Assembly: GCF_932526225.1 (NCBI RefSeq)
Contig: NC_064039.1
Location: 7,081,001-7,145,000, forward strand
Length of the DNA: 64,000 nucleotides
DNA from: Nematostella vectensis
Lineage: Eukaryota > Cnidaria > Anthozoa > Actiniaria > Edwardsiidae
Direction of reading: 5' to 3'
Part shown: positions 33,800 through 44,311 of the stretch, piece by piece
Layout of the letters: each line of letters opens with the position of its first letter
Position numbering within the stretch: the first letter of the stretch is position 1
The notes under the pieces: model-generated
The model's input: only the letters and a program-made list of their open reading frames with translations
Databases searched by the model: none
Told to the model about the DNA's origin: nothing
Translations under genes and position numbers: made by a program

Positions 33800-36700
33800 T
33801 TTTTTAATGAGGGATTCACTTAATATCACAATGATAATGTACGCATGGCCCTCAACAGAAACAAAATTAATAAAAGCTATTTACAAATCTGTTTACAGCA
33901 AAATCTTTGACGAAACTATTTACAATAACAATCCTTTGCTGATTTATAAACTTATTTACAGAGTTGTGATGTATTCTCTTAGTTTTGCGGAGAAGGCGGT
34001 GATTGACTTGGCTTCTTTGATTTCTAGTGGCAATGCATTCAACCTTTTAGCTGCTACAAACTTAAAGCTGTTTTTTGCTAATGTAGTCCGAGCCTTTGGA
34101 AGTACTAAGTTATGGTTTGCTGCATTTTTAGTGTTCTTGTTATGTACATCACTACACTTAACGAACATATCTCTGATATAGCATGGGGTCATATTGTTCA
34201 TTGCCTTAAAGAGCAAAACAAGTTGTAGGTAGATTATTCTTTTGTCGAAGGGGACAATATTTAGTTCTTCAAAAAGTGGTTTTGAAGGTGCATCCCATTT
34301 CTTATCGAGGATAACCCGCGCACATCGTTTCTGGAACTTGATCATATCGTCGATGTGTTGCTTTTTGGTCGAGCCCCAGACGATAGCACCATAGTCTAAT
34401 ATTGGCTGTATGAGCGAATGGTAGAACAGGGTTCTTGCTGACAGGAATTTCTTTGTCCTTTTTAACAAGCCTAGTCGCTTGGAGATCTTATTGTGAATGT
34501 ACTTGAGGTGGTTGTCCCAGGTTAAGGAGTTGTCTAATCTTATGCCAAGCAGTTTAACTTCATTGACACATTCAAGCTGGCCATTTTCTGTGCTGACTGT
34601 CAAATCCTTTCCTGCCAATTTGCGCAACTTTGGCTTGCTACAGATAAGCATTGATTTGGTTTTGCTTTGGTTCAAAACCATTTTGTTTTCATTCGCCCAT
34701 CCATTCACCTTTTTTAGCTCTTCAGTAAGAATAGACCCAACCTCACTAACGCTACTTCCACTTGCGACTTGTGTTGTATCATCTGCATATATCTCGAGTG
34801 CGCTGTTGGAGACTTCAAGTGGTAAGTCATTAATAAACAGGATAAACATTAAGGGACCTAAAATCGAGCTCTGGGGAACGCCTGCAGTAATGGGCTGCGA
34901 ATCTGATAGCTGACCACTTATTGTTACTTTCTGTTTTCGGTCTTCTAGATAAGACTTGAACCAATTTAGTGACTTTCCAGAGACGCCATATATGGAGAGC
35001 TTATTAATAAGCGTGTCATGGTCTACTAAATCAAACGCCTTTCGGTAGTCTATGAGGTTCAAGCCAACTGAGAAGGCGGTAAGAGCAAGATGGAATAGCT
35101 CCGAGGCATTTCGAGAAAAAAACTAGCAAGATGAAATAGCTCCGAGGCATTCCGAGGAAAACACTAGCTTGGTTATCGCCGAATGCCTCGACAATGAAAA
35201 TTCAAGATTTAAATTTGAAAACAGATGTTTTATTTGCCTTGCAAATCCACGGCCTTCTCCCACGGGCCTTAATTTCTCAATCCCGGACGATTTAACGATT
35301 TGATTACAATACCCATGCCTTTTATACTGTATTTTCATTTTTCTTGGTAAATATTGCACTAAGGGTCACGAGAAATTTGTTTCCTACAGCTAAAAATGAA
35401 TACAAAATAACGAACTTGTAAAAAATAGCGTGCGCGCGCGTCGGGGATGGCGTCATTTTCGATTGCCCGTGAAGCGCACGCAGACAGTTTTAAAAATAAC
35501 ATACACCTACAATAACCTCATTTTCTAATCAAAGTTGGCTAAATATTCCTCGAACTCAAGGCTAAGTTGTAGTCTAATTATTCTTCTGGAAAATCCTCAT
35601 CAAATATGTGCTTGATATGTTATTTTAGTTAGTCAAAAGCTAAGACAACCGGTTCGTGCAACCCCAGTAAAACAAGAACGACAGCAAAATGACGTGATCA
35701 ATTTTCAGAGACCAATTGATTCAAGTAGTCTATCGTCAAGGCAAAAAATCACCTATTAGGAGTGAGGTAGTTTAGAGGTAGACCCCGATTAATAGTTTAC
35801 TAGAGGCCTGATTAATCGAACTAGCTAAATTATTAGGATAGAGAGTCCTTAGAATACGAAATATTTGTCTTACAAAAATGTAAACAAACAAGACGGCGAG
35901 CAATGTTTCGGAATCTAAATTTGCATCTCATAACTCACAACCCAAATCTACTCACCATTATTTCATAATGTATTAAAAAAAAACACATGAGCTAGCTTGT
36001 GATTCCAACTTTAATTCCTTAGCTTTCATCATTTCTCATCATTTACTTGTTTTATACATTTTTAAGGATAATTTGACATTTTCTTCGATACATTTTGACG
36101 GATTTTTCCCGCGAATTTTGCGCGTTTTTTGCTGCTAACTCAGAAAATCACGCGCAAGTGCTCATGGACAGGGTGTCAACCCCCCCCCCCCCCCCCCCTA
36201 TGTTGCTAGTGTTAGGTATGAGTGCGCGTGCGCGCGCCCATGTCGTTATGTTGCTAGTAGGTGGGGGGGGGGGGGGGGTTGACACCCTTCCCATGATGCA
36301 CTTCGTCAAAGCATATTATCAACCGCCGCGCGTCGTGATGGCGCGCAGATGATCTTAATACTGAGAAGGCGGTAAGAGCAAGATGGAATAGCTCCGAGGC
36401 ATTCCGAGAAAAAAACTAGCAAGATGAAATAGCTCCGAGGCATTCCGAGGAAAACACTAGCTTGGTTATCGCCGAATGCCTCGACAATGAAAATTCAAGA
36501 TTTAAATTTGAAAACAGATGTTTTATTTGCCTTGCAAATCCACGGCCTTCTCCCACGGGCCTTAATTTCTCAATCCCGGACGATTTAACGATTTGATTAC
36601 AATACCCATGCCTTTTATACTGTATTTTCATTTTTCTTGGTAAATATTGCACTAAGGGTCACGAGAAATTTGTTTCCTACAGCTAAAAATGAATACAAAA

Positions 36701-39320
36701 TAACGAACTTGTAAAAAATAGCGTGCGCGCGCGTCGGGGATGGCGTCATTTTCGATTGCCCGTGAAGCGCACGCAGACAGTTTTAAAAATAAAATACACC
36801 TACAATAACCTCATTTTCTAATCAAAGTTGGCTAAATATTCCTCGAACTCAAGGCTAAGTTGTAGTCTAATTATTCTTCTGGAAAATCCTCATCAAATAT
36901 GTGCTTGATATGTTATTTTAGTTAGTCAAAAGCTAAGACAACCGGTTCGTGCAACCCCAGTAAAACAAGAAGGACAGCAAAATGACGTGATCAATTTTCA
37001 GAGACCAATTGATTCAAGTAGTCTATCGTCAAGGCAAAAAATCACCTATTAGGAGTGAGGTAGTTTAGAGGTAGACCCCGATTAATAGTTTACTAGAGGC
37101 CTGATTAATCGAACTAGCTAAATTATTAGGATAGAGAGTCCTTAGAATACGAAATATTTGTCTTACAAAAATGTAAACAAACAAGACGGCGAGCAATGTT
37201 TCGGAATCTAAATTTGCATCTCATAACTCACAACCCAAATCTACTCACCATTATTTCATAATGTATTAAAAAAAACATACATGAGCTAGCTTGTGATTCC
37301 AACTTTAATTCCTTAGCTTTCATCATTTCTCATCATTTACTTGTTTTATACATTTTAAAGGATAATTTGACATTTTCTTCGATACATTTTGACGGATTTT
37401 TCCCGCGAATTTTGCGCGTTTTTGCTGCTAGCTCAGAAAATCACGCGCAAGTGCTCATGGACAGGGTGTCAACCCCCCCCCCCCCCCCCCCCTATGTTGC
37501 TAGTGTTAGGTATGAGTGCGCGTGCCCAAGTCGTTATGTCGATATGTCGCTAGTGTGCACCAGGCGTGAGGGGACATAGCATGCACATATTTCCAGTTAT
37601 TAAAAAGTAAATCAGATGTGCAGATATGTGAGCAATGCTCAAGCAAATTTCTAATGCCTAGTGCACACTAGCGACATAACAACATGGGTGAGCGCACTCT
37701 TATAATCGACATAACGACATAAGAAAGAAAACATGTTTTTTCTTTTGCCTAGTGCACACTAGCTACATATCGTCATAACGACATGGGCGCGCGCACTCTT
37801 GTCTACGACATAAGAGAAAAAACATGTTTTTTTCTCTTATGTCAGTATGTCCATTATGTCGTTATTTCGGGCTAAACATAGTGCGCGCGCCCATGTCGTT
37901 ATGTTGTTATGTTGCTAGTGTGCACTAGGCATAACACGGCAGCATGGAAAGTAGCTTGAGATTGGGTAATAGCACCGCAGTGATCCTAGATACTAAAATT
38001 TTTTAGATACGAACAGATACTAATCAGAAACTAAACAGAAACTAAAAGCACGGGGGGTAATCGTTAATAAGTAAAAAAAAAACCCAAATTTACCTATTTT
38101 CTGCATAGAATTAGGTAGTACGGCTGGAAATACGTCAACATATTTTTTTTCACAGCGATTTTCCCGCTATTTAGCAGAATAAGGCTAAATTTCTATTTCA
38201 GACATCACTAGCGTGAAATATTCAAAAGGCGGTCGCACACATACACATAGTATTAAATAACTGAATAAAATATACGGGGGAACGAATTTGGATTTGTTCG
38301 TATACATAGCAGCCAGGTAGGAATAAATAGCAGCTAGGTAGGAACCTTTTTTTCTTTCTTTATCTTTTTTTTTTGTTTGAACAGATCAGAAACTGGTCAT
38401 ATCTAAAAAAAATCCCATCTTTCGGATGATTTTATTTTATTCTAGTCTTATTCCGGTCAATTCGAGTCCAGTTTATATTTCATTCTCCGTAAAAGTGGGG
38501 TGTTGTAAATGCTGACCATGATAGCTAGTTTGAGACTGAAGCAGAATACATTCCAGGCCCCTGCGGTAGCCATGGTGCCCCCCGAGCCTCAAGTAACGCA
38601 TGCGCCGACACCCTATGAGGATTGTGGGAACGATTGTAGTGATTATGGAGACCAGAACGTAGAATATACGCCAACGACAGAGCCACTGACAGACTACAAG
38701 TGGGATGACTCCAAGGTAATAAGAATAGGTGCACGCTGAATGAGTGGCTTTTTGTTGCTGTTATTTTGCGCCGCTAAAAGCCCGAGCTAGTTTGCCACCC
38801 AAACAGTCACGTGATCTCTAAGGCGCAAGTCCCCTATGAAGAGCAAAGAAACTTACCTCAGGGCCTTAGCAGGGGGTGGGGCACTGGGGACGTGTGCCCC
38901 CCCTAATATTCTCAAGAATTATAAGGGAATGACAAGTAGTGGTGTGACTGTCCCCCCCAACATTTTCCTAATGTTTCTGTATTGTGCCCCCCCCCCCCCC
39001 ACCAATCCCTGCTACGACTCTGTGCCTCACTGACTGCTCAATTTAGAGCCAGTTTGGTAATAATAGCCAATACAAAAAAAAATTTATTTTGAATTTCGTA
39101 ATTTGTTTTGATACATCAGTGCCATTTACCCGTCAAGCCTTGCATGAACCCATGGAGGACGTTCTATTCACCCCCTCCGCCTCCTCGGCCCCATTCCCGT
39201 TTCCACCGGTCTCGCCACAGGAGGACCAGGCGAGATGTTCGTTCAACTGTCGTCCCTATGTTCCCAGAAGTCTTTGGAATGGACAACAAAGAAGAGATGC
39301 ATCGGGGAAGAAGTAATTAA
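32800..39320 (+). CDS. Unrecognised 202-residue protein, three exons
   Basis: The exons are 32800-33048, 38557-38715 and 39120-39320. All junctions are phase 0, each exon is a whole number of codons, and the donors and acceptors are consensus-like (GTCGTAAGT, TTCCAG/GCC, AAGGTAATA, CATCAG/TGC). I do not recognise the family. It has no signal peptide or membrane segment. The N-terminal third is aromatic-rich (FPFFGHHYFNPQFVSYEETG, then YFHQTYSGQF), the middle is acidic with two Cys (EDCGNDCSDYGDQN), and the C-terminal third has a proline run (SPPPPPRP) followed by a basic stretch (RFHRSRHRRTRRD). It could be a lineage-restricted protein. Intron 1 is 5.5 kb and consists largely of mobile and duplicated DNA. 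Confidence 0.6.
33171..33674. mobile_element. Nested TGCCTAGTG-type MITEs
   Basis: An outer copy begins TGCCTAGTGCACACTAG at 33303, after TAA. Inside it, after CAGTAT, is a second complete copy (about 33427-33615) running from CGCCTAGTGC to CACTAGGCA and followed by TATGTCC, so TAT appears duplicated. Removing the inner copy restores the CAGTATGTCCAT sequence seen at 37843-37854. A partial third copy lies at 33171-33300. A 3-bp duplication is usual for PIF/Harbinger elements. Confidence 0.65.
33763..35066 (-). mobile_element. 5'-truncated non-LTR retrotransposon (LINE) with GA/TC tail
   Basis: On the minus strand, an open frame of 368 codons (33956-35062) encodes the C-terminal half of a reverse transcriptase, with GVPQSSILGPLMFILFINDL, the catalytic YADD, and the usual downstream region (LLGIRLDNSLTW, YGAIVWGSTKKQHIDDM). 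The endonuclease and RT N-terminus are missing. The element's 3' end carries a (TC)n tail, seen as (GA)n at 33760-33795. ACTGAG flanks the insertion (33757-33762 and 35067-35072) as a target-site duplication. 5' truncation and a short tail are typical of target-primed reverse transcription. Confidence 0.85.
35067..36230. repeat. Segmental tandem duplication, copy A
   Basis: This segment of about 1.16 kb is nearly identical to 36360-37524, with only scattered single-base and short indel differences. It is non-coding; a short minus-strand frame that appears in both copies is incidental. The left part of the duplicated unit is 33654-33762 (copy A) and 36239-36365 (copy B). The LINE fragment separates the two parts in copy A only. 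Confidence 0.9.
36239..37524. repeat. Segmental tandem duplication, copy B (carries the LINE empty site)
   Basis: It repeats both parts of the unit without the LINE: AATACTGAGAAGGCGG at the junction near 36357-36372 joins what is separated by 1.3 kb in copy A. It has an additional CGTCGTGATGGCG-like insert near 36330 and poly-G and poly-C runs of different length. Confidence 0.9.
37655..37931. mobile_element. TGCCTAGTG-type MITE, complete copy with TAA duplication
   Basis: Termini TGCCTAGTGCACACTAG and CTAGTGTGCACTAGGCA are perfect inverted repeats, with TAA on both sides (37652-37654 and 37932-37934). A second left end lies inside at about 37745, suggesting a nested or recombined copy. The internal AAAAAACATG and T-run core forms a hairpin. 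It is non-coding. TAA duplication fits PIF/Harbinger. Confidence 0.8.
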
Positions 39321-40224
39321 TAAATCGATTAACATGGAAACTTTAGCGGTGCGCGGCAGAAACCTTGTTCACCAAGGATGGCATTCGACAATCCTTGGAT
39401 CTGTGGCTGACGTGTTTTACTGTATCACACGATACAACAACTAGTTTTGTGTTGCTTGAGGTTATCGACACTGTGTTGAAGGGCCTGGACAGTGCGCCTG
39501 TTGCAGGTATAAACAAGAAATCATTGTGAAACTTGCAAATGAATTCCTATGATCTCAATGTATATCGACCTATTCTAAATGGTTTTTCCCCAAATAAACA
39601 CGAGGGCGGTGATTTCGTAACTTGAATTATCGTGAAGGGTCAGACCAAGGACTTATATTTCACTTAAGAATAAAACAAATCAAGTCTTTGCTAAGAATAT
39701 GCTCAAAGTCTTTCAGCAAAATACTTTAATCAGATACATATGTACAACACACGGATTGCTTGAAAATGCCATTCGTCCACCTGTGGTGCCATCCACGCAA
39801 AGCTATAAGCCTTTGTTGTAAAACAACTTTGCTTCCTTTGTGCTCGCTTGGATTTCCGGCTCAAGGTCCTTTGTGAAAACCTACGAAAAGACGTACAATG
39901 ATCACCGGAAAACATTGATAAAAAAGTGCGGAACACTTTCGGGAAACAATTTTAATATACGCATGGCAGTTCGAGAAACATTGAGAAATATCGATAACAA
40001 TATGGTGGTTAAAGGGCAAAAATGGCCCACCACGTGAATGCAATCAGCGACAAAACCTGTTGAAAATGACATCTGAAAAGTAGTCTTACTAAAAAAATTT
40101 ACAATAGCGAAACATTTCATTACTCACACCCCCTCCCCCATTCAAAGTTGCTGTCAAGTTTTGTCAGTTAAAAAAAATCCAAAATTGATTTAGGGGAAGC
40201 GGGATATCAAAGTCACTATACTAC
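39321..40224. other. Convergent intergenic spacer
   Basis: No gene is seen between the stop codon of the unrecognised plus-strand gene and the stop codon of the minus-strand sideroflexin gene. It is AT-rich and would hold both 3' UTRs. Confidence 0.5.
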
Positions 40225-40954
40225 TTAATTTAGATTTCCATCGGAAACAGCATTTGAGGCGTGAACATTTTCAACAGTTACGTCGCTGATTGTGGATACC
40301 TCAGATACTTGTGGGAACATGGCTATTGCTAGTGGTAGTGCCAGGCCAAACACTGCAACGCATACTGCGGCCTGTACAGGAAGATGGAGTCTGGGTCGAG
40401 CCTTGAGGAAATTTGTCCTATTATAATAAATACAATAGAAAGCTCAATAGAGAAACTTGCCACCTAGATATTTTTTCTTTTCCCTTCCCTGTAACAATTC
40501 TTATACCATTTCCTCAGTATATATGACATCCGGAATTAAATAGATTAAAAACAATAGAAAAGAAATAGTAAATAATTCTTCCAAAGCTTTTTTTTGCGGC
40601 TTTTTGAAGACATACTTGTGTATGTGTACATGTATCTACATGACATTTGGTTATCGGATAGGTATTTGCACACACCATGGATTCTGGATTTTCCTGCCCG
40701 CTTACCTTTCAAGAGGGGCCATTATCAGTGCTGGGCCAACAAGTAAAGGAGCTGGTAGGATGATTCGGGTAAGGGTCGTCTCAAATATAGCCTGCATAAA
40801 AACAATATAAGATTTCCAAAGATATTAGAACAGAGTATAAAACATATTTCAGCAATTAACAAAGTCTTTTGCTATAAGGAAATACATTAATAGAAACAAC
40901 AACAACAACAACAACAACAGCAGCAGCAGCAACAATAATAACAATATTAATAAC

Positions 40955-41022
<68 letters not shown>

Positions 41023-41029
41023 TAATAAT

Positions 41030-41088
<59 letters not shown>

Positions 41089-41104
41089 TAATAATAACAA
41101 CAAC

Positions 41105-41163
<59 letters not shown>

Positions 41164-41173
41164 TAATAATAAC

Positions 41174-41217
<44 letters not shown>

Positions 41218-41245
41218 TAACAATAACAATAACAATAACAATAAC

Positions 41246-41344
<99 letters not shown>

Positions 41345-44252
41345 AAAGATATACCGGGAAAATGTAAAGAGGGCTAGAAAGGTAGATATGACAGACACGT
41401 TTGGCACTAGACAACGATGAAGAAACAAGAGCCTCGAAACGCGGCTGTCCGTATATATCTTTTTAATGCTCTTTACAGTATCACGTCTATTACCCAGCGC
41501 TACACCAGTCAACGTTAACACCTCGTTGCATTTTCTAAAGCAGGGAAGGTCGATTGTGTCATAAGATCTTCCGGCAATTCGTTAACGATAGCTTTCTATT
41601 AAATTTAAGAAAAAAATTATCCGTGATTCTTATCACGTGCACACCAGGCACATAAAGAGGTGCAATGATGGTCAAAACATTATTCTCAGACTACACACCC
41701 AAATACATAGAAGGCGCAATTAATCCAACGCCTCAGTACATAATAAAGACATTTATTTGAAAGAAAGATCTTTCCCGATATTTTTTTTTTTTACGATTCT
41801 TTGAGCCCCTAGCACGGATACATTCTAAAAGCCGCAACAAACTCTGTTTAATATAAAGCTGCCACACTCGGGCGGGACAAATATGAGACCCGGCAAGGGA
41901 AAACGTACACTAGCGAAAAGCGTTTTTGGGCAAATCTGTAAGACCAGCTAACGCTTTTTCTATAATGAGGGAACGATCTTGTTGATAATGAGGGAACGAA
42001 CCTGTTCGTTATATCGTTCATAAACGATAAACGACATAAACGACCCGGGGCACAATCGGAAGAACGTTTTTGAAATTCGGAAGTTCGTTCAAAGTTCGGA
42101 AAATCGTTCCCTTAAAATTCGGAAAGTTCGGAAGATCATTCTCTTGAAGAACATTCTAATGATTCGGAAGATCGTCTCTAGAAAATCTATCAATGATTAA
42201 GCAGGCGCGTACACAGGGGTTGTGCGTCAAGTCCGCTAGTTCCCCAATGACACCTGTGTCCATTCGAGTTGAAGTGTACTGTACACCAGGTCATTGGCCT
42301 CAGCCACTGATCTTTTCTTGTGGTTAACTATTCTATTATTTTGGTTATCAAAGCGTATCTGAAACTTAGTTGTAGTAGAGCCTACATATTTTAAATTACA
42401 CGCCTTACACGAGAGCAGATAATCACTGTTGGAGTGCATTAGGTCATGGTTGGTAACGAATAACTTTCCCGTATTATGACAAGTAAAGATGTCCCTCATT
42501 TTTAGAAACTTATTATCCTTACAGATTATATATCTAGATGCTGAATTATACTTATACATTCACGCAAGGCTTTTTTTTTCTCCGTCGGGATCTTAGCACG
42601 GACCATCATAGGTACTTCTTCTATCGCTGTACGGCATCTTTCCGACAAATTTGAGCAATCATCACTTGGTTGCATCTCGAGAAAGATACATTATATATAA
42701 TTATATAAAAATAAAATAAAAGTCGAAAACAAAATAACTTTCTGTGTGTGTTGGTTGAATTGAATATTGAACAGCCTATTTTCACTTATGTAGTTAGTGC
42801 AAAGGTGCTTCCTGCACGCGCCTCAGTTGGAGACAAAAGCGGGTAACACCATCTACCATCTACTTTTCTTTGCAAAGTGAATCCTGTCTTTAGTATAGTA
42901 CTCTGCTTCATTGAGTTAGAAAATGCACAAACCTACTCAAAGTTGCTTTACAATGAATGACCTGAAAATGTAGCCAAGGCGAGTCAGAGTTAAACGTAGG
43001 GCTACAACTCCGGTGGACCGAGTTTAGGCCATGTATATAGATTGACTTTTCCTGTAACGTGTAAGCAGGAGTCCCATAGTTTCTCTTGTGTCTTTTCAGC
43101 AGTAGAAAACTTTATTTGTTATATATGTTAATTCCTTATTACTAATATTTTTGCTACTCTTGTTCTGTGTAAAATTAAAATAAACAAGCAAACAACAAAC
43201 AGAAAGGACCACGGTGTTTCATGAATTGTAAAAAGTGTGTAGCGAGGGACAAACAACTCCTGCCTAGCCCGGGGTTACAAGATAGTGGTAATTTTAAAAT
43301 CACCAGAAAAGAGTACTAAGGCACTTTTAATGACACGATTCTATGTATGTATGGATGTGATCGTCCTGTCCCAAGACCTTAATGCTCTTAACAGGCCGTC
43401 CCTAGTCACATATCTTTTTACTGCACAGTTATAGTTGTCAAAGAATTCGGTCACGTATTGATGGTGTTGTAAAACGGATATTGAATAGTTACAAAGTCAC
43501 AATTTTCACCTGATAATGTTTTAGTTGTTGAAAAACAAAAAAGTTTTAAATTGAGGTTAGGTGTCAGGTCGGGGAATAACCTTTAAAGACCTAGCACTGA
43601 TACACACCTTGTAACTTAACTAAGTTTATTGGTTAAAGCGTCAGTCGATTTATCAACATAAGCATGTGATCCACGAAAATCATCTGAAAAACGATACTGA
43701 TCTAATTTTAACGGTGTCTGGTAGTGTGGTTCATTCTTTATTCTTAAGGATAAAATCGTCCATAAAGAACAAGACTTCTTGTAAAAAATAATTTTTTGTG
43801 TGTGTTGATAATTCGACTTGAATAGCGAAATGCTATCTCCTGCGCATGCGCACCGCAACAAATGTGCTTCACAGCACACAGAGATCTTTGCAAGTTATAA
43901 CCACCCTCCAAACTTGGTTGCTATAGCTTTACATCTTCAACCATAAATCAAGGGTTCTTTTTTCGAAAATTTAGTCTAGTTGAGGTATACACTTCCCATA
44001 GGGTCTTAACATCATCAACATTCTCATATGAGAGTGTTCAAAATCAATGAAAATTGGTACCATAGTTTTGTAAGGCCAGAGCTACCTTTTGTCAAAATTT
44101 GAGATCCCCCCGGTTTCCAGGGGGGGAGTTATGGCTTGTTGATAAATCGACCATCATGAGGTTTTTCGGCCATTGTCAGGGGGGGCACCACCAAATTTTG
44201 AAAGTAATGGCACATAACACTTATACACACACCTACCAACACTTATGATGAT

Positions 44253-44311
<59 letters not shown>

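Noticed and set aside
35123-36652. Two identical 78-codon minus-strand frames (35123-35359 and 36416-36652)
   Set aside because: They are identical because the DNA is duplicated; no domain, splice sites or codon pattern suggests a gene.
40896-41343. CRISPR-like array of short repeats
   Set aside because: It is a simple trinucleotide microsatellite without spacers, in an animal genome.
40849-41521. Long open frames on the minus strand through 40849-41521
   Set aside because: They translate a trinucleotide microsatellite into poly-Leu, poly-Ile or Tyr/Cys runs; there is no gene.
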